DNA of 64,000 nt from positions 45,035,231 through 45,099,230 of the forward strand of contig OY998180.1 of the NCBI GenBank assembly GCA_963921935.1, given 5' to 3'. Shown one piece after another: positions 19,761 through 30,694 of this stretch; within the stretch, counting starts at the first letter, position 1, and every line of letters begins with the position of its first letter. Source of the DNA: Galeruca laticollis. Its lineage: Eukaryota; Arthropoda; Insecta; Coleoptera; Chrysomelidae. Under the pieces are notes generated by a model, which saw only the letters and a list, made by a program, of their open reading frames with translations, did not search any database and was not told the DNA's origin. The position numbers were made by a program, and so were the translations under genes.

Positions 19761-22002
19761 TTGCCTCGCCGGACATTCTTTCGACCCAACTCGTGGGATG
19801 TAGGATGGATAGGAAAAATAAAACAAAGCAAAAGGAAGTGGAGAAGAAGTAGAGGAGTGAGAAAAAGAAGGACGAAGAGACAAGAACGTACGAGGAGAGT
19901 CTTATGGAACAACATCGAAATAGGAAAGCGTTGGAAAGAACCGGAAGCGAAACCGAAAGTAATAGAACTAAAAAAGCGCCGGAAAGAAACTTGGAAAGGA
20001 GTGAGAGAGAGGAGAAAAAAGAAGAGAAAGATATGAGAGGGAAAGAAAAGCGTTATTGGAGATGCAAAGTATAGTAAGAGCAGATGTAATAAGAAGAGAA
20101 AGAGCAAGGAATGGGGGAAACGATGAGGTAGATTTAGAAGAGAGGGAAAGAAAAGTAAGAGATGAGATGCTTATAATAGGAAGAAGGCTAGAAGAAGAGG
20201 GGGAAAAAAGAGAAAGGGCAGCCGTTGGTGAGCAGTCCACACCAGTAGGAAATGGGGGAATTGAGGAGGCAGATCAATCAGATGAAGGAGATGAGATGCT
20301 TAGAATAGGAAGAATGATAGAAGAAGAGAGGGAAAAAAGAGAAAGGGCAGCTGTGGGTAAGGAGTCCACACCAGTAGGAAATGGGGGAAGTGAGGAGGAA
20401 GATCAATCAGATGAAGATGAGATGGGAAAAGGGAAAGAGGAGAGAGGGAAAGAAGAGAAAGGGAAGAGTTGGAAAGAACTGAAAGAGAAAATATGAAAAA
20501 GAGAGAAAGAGTAGACGCAAGGAAGCAGTCCACATCAACTGGAAAAGGGGAAAACGAGGAGGCAGAAAAAGGGGGGGACTAGTCAGTCCGATGACATCAT
20601 CGTCATCGACGATGATGAGACAGATTGTAAAAAAAGGAATGGCAGAGGGGACAGTCCAGAGGAAAAGCGGATGGGAAGAAAAGGAAGGAAGGAGGAAGAA
20701 AGTAAGGAGAGACTTGGGCGAAAACTGGAAGAGATGGATTGGATTGAGGTACACCTAGACACGATTGATATGGCGTATTTTAGATGAATCTTGGAGGAGT
20801 TGAAAATAATTCACAGAAGATTTGGGAGCAACAGCACGCGCATTGCAATGAGTGTAAGGAGATAGAGGAGAGAAAGAGAAGAAGGGAGGTAACCGAGAAA
20901 ATTAAAGAAGACCTCTATAAGGGGGGGGGCTATAAGGAATATAGTCAAATTAAAGATGGGGAATGGAATGAAGAAGTTTTCGAAACGACGAAATGGGAAA
21001 GGGGCGATATAGAGAAAATTATTTTGGAAAGAGGAAACTGTGCAATCATTAGTGTAGGAGATTTAGATAGGGGGGTAAGAGATATTGTACAGAGATGCAA
21101 TAAAGAAATATGGACCCTGCTAGACCGTTTCGAGGAGGGGGGGTGCGATACTCTTGAGAACTGGCAGAGCGCGAGATGCCAAAGAACGTGGGCCAACTAC
21201 GAGGCGAAAGTGGGAAAGGATGAAGGGGAGGTACTGTATGAAACAGTAGAAAGTCTGACCGAAATGGCCAGGCAAGCGCAAGGGACGGGCGAGGTTAAGG
21301 TCATAATAGGGGAGTTAGGAACTGCTGAAACAAGGCGGGGATAATATGAAAGCAAGAGCGATCGGCGATGAAAAGTGGGGAATTCTACACATAAAGGGTA
21401 TGGTGGAAGGAACGTCCAAGGAAGAAGTAGTGGCGGCATTAGAGACTAAGGTCGGTGACCTAAAACAAGAATTCAAGATAGGAAACTTCAGACCAATCCA
21501 GTCAAATATGTCGGCGGTGACTGTATCAATGAGTGAGGATAAAATTGAAAAGATTATTGACGAGTCGCACCTAAGGATTGGATTAGCGAGGTGTCGAGTT
21601 GAGAAACGTGTAAGAGTCCCAAGGTGTGGCAGATGTTGGGACTACGACCACGAGACTAAATTCTGCAATGAACCTGATAGAAAGGAATCATGCTACAAAT
21701 GTGGTCATAAAGGACACAAACCAGAAGGCTGCAAGGAAAGTGATTTCTCTCCAATATGTAACATGGACGGGCATCGCACCGACACTGCCATATCTGAAAA
21801 ATTTAAAACAGCGTTAAAAAATGCCAAAGCGAAAACCAGAAAAAAGAGCAAGATATCAACAGTGGACCAGGGTAAGACCGGCGAAGAAAGGACAAATGAC
21901 TTAGAGGGAGTTGCTACAGACACCATAAAAATAGATGATGATTATATAGAGGTGTTTGAAGACATCTCATTCAGTGCGCCAAAGGTACGATTTAAAACAT
22001 GA
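19761..22002 (+). pseudogene. ORF1 (Gag-like) of the R1-like LINE
   Basis: A basic N-terminal piece (19761-20036, very Lys/Arg-rich) shifts frame into 20056-20496, which contains two in-frame 43-residue repeats (each with EKRERAAVG, STPVGNGG and DQSDE) and a third degraded unit to ~20590. After another break, 20784-21344 and 21346-22002 hold the Gag-like domain and the knuckles CGRCWDYDHETKFC and CYKCGHKGHKPEGC, followed by a third, changed one (CNMDGHRTDT). Between the last two pieces a stop and restart overlap by a few bases. Role in the family: RNA binding and transport of the element RNA. Confidence 0.7.
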
Positions 22003-22084
22003 CCGAATCCAATACCAAGGATAGCCATACAGACGCGCTCAAAGATAGCAGCGAGACTGATAACTAAGCCTGAAATTCACTATT

Positions 22085-24905
22085 TTATAACTAAAGATCG
22101 GACTATCTAGAATAGCACATGACATGTTAGAGCCACTGGTGCAAGAAAAAAATATTGATATATCGGTAATTTTAGAGCCAAATAAAAAAATCACCGGGAA
22201 GGGGAGATGGATACAGGATGACGAGGGAGATATGGCGATATGTATTCATAACAAAAGTATTGGTGTTAATCCTGTTAAGAGGAAGGCGGGTTATGTTGTG
22301 ATACGATTTAAAACATTCACACTGGTAGGATGTTATCTATCTCCAAATATTGACGAGAGAAAATACTCGAGCATTCTGGAGAACATAATGGACGAAGTCA
22401 TAGCTAACGGCGAAAGTATAATAATACTTGGCGATATTAATGCCAAGTCTGATCTATGGAGCTCACCCAAAACAGACAGGCGAGGTGAAGTTTGGGAAGA
22501 ATACATGGCACAAGGAAACCTGACCTGCTTAAATAATGGTAGCCCGACGTTTGTCAGGGGTAATTCGGTCAGTCATATCGACGTAACTATATCCAATCAA
22601 AAAATGACAAAATAAATCAATAGCTAGGAGGCCATAGAGACTGTAATCTTTTCACATCACAGGCCAATACTCATCAAATTTGGAAATAACTTGAAACAAC
22701 AAAGAATATATAAATCGTCCTGCTTCGATGTAAACCAATTTAAAGATCTGGTGAAGGAAAGGAATACAAAAGTAAGCTATAAGGAAATAACCAAATGGAT
22801 TGAAAAATCCACAAAGTCACGCATTGCTAACCTGGACAAGATGCCTTACTGGTGGACGGATGAGATTGGCTCACTACGTAAAAAATGTATTTAAGAACGA
22901 CGATAACTGGCTAGGGCCAAAAAAGGCAATTAATGTAGATACATGTATAAATAATCTCAAATATACCAAAAAAAACAATAAAAAAAGAAATAGCAGCTCG
23001 CAAAAAAACGATGTGGAATGACATTATAGGTAAACTAAACATTGATATATGGGGCGATGCTTGCACTAAGGGAGCTTAAGTCATTAACACTGTTTTCACT
23101 AACAGAGGAGAAGAGACTAGAAATAGCTAGAAAACTGTTTCCCCCAAAGTATACTGAGGTATATAATATTCACCCCGAAGCAAAAGTAGAGCTAATAACC
23201 ACTGAAGAGTTAATGGAGGCGGCAAGCGAAAGGCTAAATAGTGGCAGGGCACCTGGACCGGACAAGATTGCACCGGACACTATTAAAAAGGCGGTCAAGG
23301 CAGAGCCAGACGTATTTCTTCAAGCTCTAAACGATATAATAAGACATCAAAAATTCCCAGACGAGTTAAAAATTGCCAAATTAACATTAATTTGGAAAAA
23401 AGGAAAGCCGATGGACGAATTTTCTTCCTATCGTCAGATATGCTTACTAAGTTACTTAGCTAAGCTAATGGAGAAGATAATAAAAAAGCGTGTAGACGGG
23501 GAACTTGAGAGGTTACACATGATCTCTGATCTTCAGTACGGTTTCCGAAAGAAGAAATCCACAATCATGACTGTGGAATTCATTTGACACTGAAGTTCGA
23601 AAGAGTAAGGCAAACTGGGCTACACTTATACTGGTGGACATAAAACACGCCTTCAACTCCGCTTCGTGGCCACAAATTATAGGGGCATGCGAAAAAATGG
23701 GGATTTCCAGATTTCTTATAAATATTATAAAGAGTTATTTAACCTCGAGAAAGATCATCGTAAATCCTAAACAAACAATGGACGTCACTGCTGGAGTTCC
23801 ACAGGGGTCTGTCTTAGGACCGAACCTGTGGAATATCATGTATGACGGCATCCTTAAAATCAAAATACCAAAAGGTGTCGACCTTGTAGCATTCGCTGAT
23901 GACTTGGCCATATACGTAGAAAGCGACAACTCGCTCGAGTTCGTGACAAGACGAAACTCCACATTAAGCAGAGTAAATAACTGGACTGTTAAAAATGGTC
24001 TCGAGTTAGCAGATCACAAGACGGAGGCCATAATACTTATAGGTCCTCGGGATGGAGCACATATAAAATTCGTTCTAAATGGTATGGAAATTGTACCCTC
24101 AAATAAAGTGAAATATTTGGATATATATCTCGACCCAAGCTAACCTGTGAGAAAGCCCAAGATCGGGTGAACAAACTTAATAAAATCCTACCGAACATCG
24201 GGGGTCCGTTTTTCTGTAAGAGGAATTTAATTGTAAGTATGGTAAACTCAATACTGCTTTACGGTGCACCGATATGGTCGAGAGCGCTGATTCATGCAAA
24301 TAACAGAAGAAGGATGGAGCAAGTGCAAAGAAAAATATTAACTAGAGCTGCTGGCGCATACCGGACGGTATCAACGATTGCATTACAGGTCATATGTGGC
24401 GAAGTACCAATACATATTCTCGTGGATGAGAGAACGAGAATTTTCCGGAGCCATGATCCCAAAGAACATCTAGAAGAAGAGAGGGAAACATCCCTGGAAA
24501 TATGGCCGAGTGAGTGGGAGAATACTATAGGAAAGGGAGACTGGACACGGGAACTGATACCTGATGTGAGAGAATGGATGGACTGCAAGTTTCGAAAACT
24601 TAACTGCTTCTTTACACAATTCTTAACCAATCACGGCTGATTCAGAGCTTACACAAATAGAAGGTAACGCAGAAAATGCATTATGCATATATTGTAATCA
24701 ACAGGATACAGCGGAACATACCATATTTTCATATTTTATTGCTCAAGGTTCACACAAACACGATCACAACTAGGATTAGGAATTACAATAAAGAAAAATA
24801 ATATTATAGAAGCCATGCTAGCAGACAAAGACAGATATGACTCTGCATTTAAATATGCCACACTGGTCATGAAACTCAAAGAGAGAGAAGCGCAAGAGGC
24901 GTAAA
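22085..24905 (+). pseudogene. ORF2 endonuclease/RT of the R1-like LINE
   Basis: It starts without ATG at about 22095 (LKIGLSRIAHDML). Endonuclease residues seen are ILEPN (Glu), LGDINAKSDLWSS and VSHIDVT (catalytic Asp), with a stop at 22615. After frameshifts (22690-23040) RT begins at 23042 with APGPDKIAPD, then YRQICLLSYLAKLMEK and YGFRKKKSTI. A break near 23580 precedes DIKHAFNSASW, GVPQGSVLGP and AFADDLA, all with the catalytic Asp present. The thumb region (24167-24640) has NSILLYGAPIW. The tail has CIYCNQQDTAEH, the C-terminal Cys/His motif of R1-like ORF2 proteins, and ends near 24905. At least five lesions make it inactive. Confidence 0.75.
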
Positions 24906-25148
24906 TCAACTTACAAGACAATGAGTTGGTCCTGAAGTGTGCTGATAAGGCGGTTCCAGGAGCAGCTTAGATAAAAACGGGGTGGTTTTAGTGCGGTCGG
25001 CTCCGGTTGGGCTGAGCGCTGCCCAGGGACTCTGCGTGCGGAGTTGCTGACTGGGGATCAGCGCGGCTGGGGAGAATCCCACACTGCCGGGGAAAAGGTA
25101 GAACTAGTACCCGGTGCCTGTGAGCAGGTTTTCCACCCGTCAAAAAAA

Positions 25149-25240
25149 CGGTTAAGTTAGATTAAGTTAGGTTAAGTTAGGTTTTTGGAAGATTTCCCCA
25201 CATACGGATGGAAAAAAAGGTTAAGTTAGGTTCCATGTCC
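25149..25240 (+). repeat. GGTTAAGTTAG-type tract at the LINE junction
   Basis: About 3-4 units of GGTTAAGTTAG lie right after the LINE trailer, and one more GGTTAAGTTAGG near 25220. The inverted counterpart near 63085-63130 has more units. It resembles, but is not, the insect telomere unit TTAGG. Confidence 0.75.
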
Positions 25241-26600
25241 GGGAGGGTCGGGTTGAGGAGACCGGAAGTGATCCACCCCAAATCCTCAATGCGAGTTTCC
25301 CGGGATGGGGATTGTCCCACCCGATACGGCGCGTCCCAATGGATCATAGGGTGTCTCCGGGAGGAGTGGTTGGTTATGGGACTCATCTTATGTAAGGGAC
25401 ACACGACCAACCAACCAAACGGATAGGTGATGAATAAGCAACGAAGCTTCCCCAATAATCACCCGCGGATCACACGGAATGGATTTTCACTGCTGTTATG
25501 TATCGCCAAACACAACAACGGGAGAATATATAGAAAGAGTAGATACAGTGATGGAAGAGGGCAAACGTCTGGGTGAAGAGTACTTAGTGTTCGGAGATTT
25601 CAACGCCAAATCATCGGAGTGGGGATCAGCGACCACTGATGCTCGAGGAAGAATGATAATGGAGTGGGTCTCGGCGCTGGATCTGGCTGTTTTAAGCGAC
25701 GGGCTAGATCCAACGTTTGTCAGAGGTTGTTCCGGAGCGTATATCGACATTACTCTGGCTACGAGTAACCTGTGTAAGCATGTCGAAGGGTAGAAGGTTC
25801 TCCCAGACAGCACGGGGATGGAGCACCGATTCATCTACTTCGAGGTGGATGTAGAGGGACCTCCGTCCCTGTGTAAGTCGGGCGGAAAGGTATGTATTGA
25901 CTGGGATGCGTTTGGACAACTGTCGACTTGGGTTGTTGAGAGGAATCGAAGATCGAAAGCAATAACGGCGGAAGGTCTCGATCAGGTAGTAAGAGAGGCA
26001 ATTAAAGGGAGCCTCTGTGGAACTAGAAATAGGACCAGGGGGCATCGTACTGGTGGAGTACAGCGATCGCAAGACTGCGTGCTTGCTGCCTGCGTCAACG
26101 TAGAACCGTGATCAGACTGAGGGCGAAAGAAAGACGAGAGGAAGAGGAAAAGGAGCTGGGGAGACGTAGGAAGGCATTGGGCAAGGCAATACGACAGCAA
26201 AAAAGGCTCTGCTGGAGGGATCTGATTAGCGAGTTGGATGACGACGTCTATGGGCAGGGCTACGGGATCGTGATGAGGCGCTTCAGGGCGTACGCCCCTC
26301 TCGACATGCCGCTGAACAAAAAACTCGACATAGTCCGATAATTATTTCCGAATCTGCAGCGGTGTGTCCGGCGGGGTGTGGGCGCAGTGGGCGTTGATAG
26401 CGATGATGTGGCCTTTTCCATGGACGAACTCATTAGGGCTGTGGGTGCCATGAAATACGGACGGTCTTCTGGTCTCAACGGGATGACCGCCGAACCGGTA
26501 AAACATCCACTCCTAGAAAAGAAATTCCACGATCCGCAGATTTGTCACTTATTACGCAAAAAATGTACTTCATTTCGTAAGTCTTGTTAACTATACCGAC
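25241..26600 (+). mobile_element. Fragment of another R1-like LINE (leader?, endonuclease, RT start)
   Basis: GC-rich sequence leads into the middle of an endonuclease: FHCCYVSPNTTTGEYIERVD, LVFGDFNAKSSEWGS (GDFN motif), GRMIMEWVSALDL, VRGCSGAYIDITLA (catalytic Asp). After a stop at ~25790 the linker continues (25818-26341) and RT begins with ELIRAVGAMKYGRSSGLNG before ending near 26590. Neither the N-terminus nor RT core is present. The second copy is inverted at 61700-63040. Confidence 0.7.
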
Positions 26601-26753
26601 AATATTGGTTCGGTTCTAACTACTGACTGACTATTTTCTCTTAAAAGGAATCAATTTATATTGAACTAAAATATACAACGTAAGCAACTACAATGTCATA
26701 TTTTTATAACTGATACTCTTGAATAATTCCTCCTCCTGAAGATTCGGCTTCTA

Positions 26754-28563
26754 AGGGCTGCAGGTCAAGGAAGGTGAACATTTTCAGTGTGTATCACTAT
26801 GGTTATCCTCGTTTTCTTGAGTTTCTTTCTTGTACTTCATCGTGTAGCATGATAAAAATACAATGCTTTTTTTTGTATTGTATTATGAGTAACTCACGGA
26901 GGTACGTTAATTCAATTAAGCCACCCACTGAGTATGCAACTTTATACACATTTCTGTATAGTTGGTTGCATAACGGAATTAACTATGGGTTTTAAAATTA
27001 TTTAAGCATATCCTGGAATAACGGGATGTAAATAATTGAATGGGTGTTTAGAGTAATATTTTTATTAATATTCTTCATGTGATTTAACCAATCCATGAGT
27101 ATTTTATTATTTAATGTGGGGATTTTATTTGACTGCCATTGGTAACACTGTTTGCTGATGTCAATTGTGAAGTAAAGGGAAGCTGTTGAAAGCACTTGTC
27201 TGATACTTGTCGAACGATTAAGTCGGGGTATCGACGAGGACAAGTCGTAAGTATATAAAATGGCCGGTGGCACATGGTTTAATCCATATATTTTGGGAAC
27301 TATAGTGGTGAAAAACCCTTGGTAACAAGGTTTCTTTTTCTATACTGCATAGTTTTTACAAGCAGTTTTTACAATATTTTTTGCCAATTGATGGTTTGAT
27401 AGTTTTTATTGGTGATGGTTATCAATGATAGGATGATCAAGAACAGATTTTAAGAAGCTTCAATTTCGGATGATTCCTGTATGGTATATATTCTCGTAGG
27501 GATAGCTGACAGACCAAAGTTCTCCGTCCAGGGTTGTTGAGACGTTTCGTACATCGGATTACGATTAACGTTATAGAGCGACAAGAGCTTCTAACGGCGT
27601 TTCCAGTTCAAAAGACGAAGCTGGACTTATGTTTGTTATTGACGACTGCCGAATAATTTCATCGATTATTAACCGCATGGCTGAATCTTGTTCCATAAGT
27701 CAGATGTTGCTTGTCAATTAAGCCAATTGAAGTCTAATAGTTTGGACACTAACCGCAAGTAACATTTAAAGTTTTATTTGTTTTTATCTGAACTTTGAGC
27801 ACGTTATTCATTTTATTACTTAATTTTTTAACGTTGAATCACACATCAACTTTTATATTCTACTGTTTATCAATTTCACATTTTATTAAGACGTCTATCA
27901 AATTCACAATTTTAACATTACATTCTTTCAATTCTTTAGAGTTGAAATATCAACTTTGTTATTGTATATCGCACTGAAATTATATTTCAGTTTAATCTTA
28001 TTATATTAGAGATACTTTTGACCTACTTGTATGTATATGGTTAATTATTACTGTTGTAAAGCGGTAACTGGTATACAATTTACGTGTTGCTAAAGATTTA
28101 GTGTATTGTATATTTTGATCTCAGTTAGTTGATAACATTAGAAATTGTTAAACATTTTAAATTAACTAATCATTGATAACTGATTATCATTTCATAAATA
28201 GAGTTGATCACCTCATATTTTTGAGACAGGTTATTACAACATATGTTCAAGGTACCATCCATTTAATTAAACTGTTTCATTGGCAACAAAGTGTTTTATT
28301 TGATTCACAAACGTAAAAGCAAAACGACATAAATAACATATTTGAAAAATTACAATAGCTAATTTTTTGTTCATTATTGGTTTCTTGGTTAATCAGTAAA
28401 TTTCTTGAATGTCCTACTAATCAAGTGGCGCCTTAAAAAAATAATAAAGGACAAGCTTTCAAATATTCCTCACTAACTCATGACCTTATGCTCTCCGGCG
28501 AAAAGCGAACCTTTGGCAATGTAACCTCACTTCTTGGAGTAACAACAACAAGGTAAGGTTACA
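26754..28563 (+). repeat. 5' LTR of gypsy-1
   Basis: This repeats 34195-35893 in the same orientation. It includes the blocks GTGTATCACTATGGTTATCC near the start, GACGAGGACAAGTCGTAAGTATATAAAATGG (with a likely TATA box, TATATAAAA) near 27240, and CTCTCCGGCGAAAAGCGAAC near the end. The TATA-like box makes this the probable promoter region. Confidence 0.85.
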
Positions 28564-28783
28564 TAAAGTGACGACCAACGTGCGAGGCCCGAATTTTTTA
28601 AATTTGCTAGTTTGTGAATTGAATAAAATTGTAGTATCGTTAAAATTGCAAAGTTGTTCTTAGAGAAGAAACAACTAGTGCTTATATTGTGTCATAGTAA
28701 TTGTTGAGTTTATCTGAATTAATTGCTTAAATTTTTCATATCCCACATTTGGAGAATAGTTTCTTACTGTTTATATTGTCATT
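28564..28783 (+). other. Leader of gypsy-1 with candidate primer-binding site
   Basis: Directly after the LTR comes GTGACGACCAACGTGCG (28568-28584), in the position of a tRNA primer-binding site and similar in core (CCAACGTG) to the box at 12280. I did not identify the tRNA. Confidence 0.4.
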
Positions 28784-30104
28784 ATGGAGGAAATATTTAA
28801 ACCTAATCATCTACTCTTAGAAGAGCTAGATTATGAATTAAAAATTCGTTCGGTTATTAGTCAAAAAAATCAAAACGAGAAACGAAAGATACTTGCGAGA
28901 CTCTTAGATAAAGAACGAGGTAGACCTGGTCTGAAAATTGATTTGTCCAGTTATAATGTTGATTTTGGTGATGAACGAGCTGCTATACAAGCTACTATTT
29001 ATTCTATTCAAAGACTTTTAGTTGATTTCGAAGGTAACACTTCAGATCGTTTATTCTTGAGGTTAAAATCTAGGTTAATTCATGTTATGGGACGTATTAA
29101 ACGTATGCCTATAGTCCAAGCAGAAAACGAAGACTTTAGCCAACAGAAGGAGTATCAAGATGAAACTTATGCAACTTGTCTTCTATTCGAATCTGAGCTT
29201 TATGAAAAAGCACTTTCAGCTGATAACGTAGTGGAGTCGAATACACAGTTTAACAGTACGGTAAATCAACCTATAACGTTACCCACTGTAATAACTACCT
29301 GTAGTTCGAGGAATGAGCTTATATCAGATTGGGGTGTAAAATTTTCTGGTGAGTCTTCAGAATTGTTTCCATTTCTTGAGAAGGTTTCGGACTTAGCTAA
29401 ATCTAGGGGAGTAGATAGTCAAAAACTTTTTAATTCTGCAATAGAACTTTTTAAGGACGATGCGTTTATTTGGTTTAGAAGTATACAAGGACGAGTTAAT
29501 AATTGGGATGAGTTAGTACAAAAATTGAAAACTGATTTTTGGCCTCCTGATATCGATGATCAAATCTGGGACGAGATCCGGCATAGAAAACAAAAGAATA
29601 AAGAAAAAGTTACTATATTCATTGCTCATCTTACTAATCTTTTTAATCGCTTAACTAGAACTATACCCGAAGTTACACAACTTAAGTAGGTATATAAAAC
29701 AAAATTTGTTACCCGAATATCATAGTCCAATTGCTCTTATTGATTTTAATTCGATTTCTCATTTACAAGATACAATTAAAAAATTAGAAGATATTAAATT
29801 TCATAAATTAAAGAATTCTAATCAAATTTCAGAATCTCAGGAAGTAGTTTCATCCAGTAATGTACATAAGTTCAATCGTTCTAATAATAGTAGGAAATTT
29901 AATAAGAAAAATTCATCGAATCAACTTAATAAATCATCGACTAGCACTGATCAAGCTGGCTCTGTTGATCGAACTATTTTGTGTTGGAATTGTAAGGGTC
30001 CAAATCATACATTTTCTTCATGTCTGTTGAAAAGAAAAGTATTTTGCTTTAAATGTGGTAAATATGGTGTTAAGACTGATGAATGTAATTGTTCAAAAAA
30101 CTAG
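28784..30104 (+). pseudogene. Gag of gypsy-1
   Basis: Residues 1-300 (28784-29689) run from an acidic N-terminus to a capsid core: WGVKFSGESSELFPFLEKV, DDAFIWFRSI and LVQKLKTDFWPPD, typical of Ty3/gypsy Gag. A one-base shift at ~29685 puts the reading in another frame, which continues with YIKQNLLPEYHSPIAL and ends with two zinc knuckles, CWNCKGPNHTFSSC and CFKCGKYGVKTDEC. In the second knuckle the expected His is Val. The protein packages element RNA in virus-like particles. With only the single shift, the gene is otherwise well preserved. Confidence 0.8.
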
Positions 30105-30694
30105 TACAGAGTGGAAGTGTTATAGGCCAGTATACTTCTACTACTGTTCCGAACAATATGGCCAATTCGTTTTCTTGTGATAATGTTAATCAGGTTACAC
30201 CTATTTTTATTAGTAAAGACTTTGATAATAGGCCTAACATTTCTTTTAAATTGTTTGATTTAGATGTTATCGCTTTGTTTGATTCTGGAGCAACCTCATC
30301 AATCGTAGGTAAGGATGGTTTAACGTTAATTGAATCGTTTAAATTAGATATTTCTCCTCCTGACTTTCTAAATGTTTCTATAGCTGATGGTAGTGAACAA
30401 AAGGTTTCTGGTGTTATTTATTTGCCTGTATGTATTGGTAACACTTGTCAGTTAGTCAGAATGTTAATTGTACCCTCTCTCCAGCATTCCTTTATTATGG
30501 GGATGGATTTTGCTAGACAATTTGAGATTATGGTTAATTTCAAGAATAATATGTGGCATATCCAGAGGAAGGGAGAAGTAAATTTGCTTGCTGTTAATCA
30601 AGTGGATCGTGGTTCAACTGGTTTAATTTCATCGCATGAGTTAACTTCATGTCAACGTTCCGAAGCCAATGTGATCATTAAATTCTTTGATTAG
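30089..30694 (+). pseudogene. Aspartic protease of gypsy-1
   Basis: This frame overlaps the Gag end by 16 bases, as in elements using frameshifting. The active-site motif ALFDSGATSSIVGK is intact and the flap-side block FIMGMDFARQFEI is recognisable. It processes Gag-Pol in active elements. It is separated from RT by a stop at 30692. Confidence 0.75.

Larger units (their letters stand above)
19500..25150 (+). mobile_element. R1-like LINE, near full length, inactive
   Basis: In order: a GC-richer leader (19500-19760), an ORF1 with zinc knuckles (19761-22002, frame-broken), an ORF2 with endonuclease, RT and a C-terminal Cys/His motif (22085-24905), and a ~245-bp GC-rich trailer containing GGGGTGGTTTTAGTGCGGTC and TGCCTGTGAGCAGG that ends in CACCCGTCAAAAAAACGG. 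The clade call rests on the RT (FADDLA, AFNSASW), the CCHC ORF1 and the style of the 3' UTR. It runs straight into a GGTTAAGTTAG tract. Its last ~880 bp are repeated inverted at the window's right end. Confidence 0.75.

Noticed and set aside
19742..20754. Several long Ser/Leu/Phe-rich minus-strand frames
   Set aside because: Antisense of the purine-rich LINE ORF1; no motif of their own.
25149..25240. Interstitial telomere
   Set aside because: Unit is GGTTAAGTTAG, not TTAGG, and only a few copies long.
25177..25455. Minus-strand 92-residue frame, also partly open in the right arm
   Set aside because: It spans the GC-rich LINE leader and junction; similarity between arms is explained by the palindrome. 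No domain recognised.
26774..28000. Small frames in the gypsy-1 LTR (also at 34092-35410)
   Set aside because: Short, low-complexity, and broken by indels between the two LTRs.
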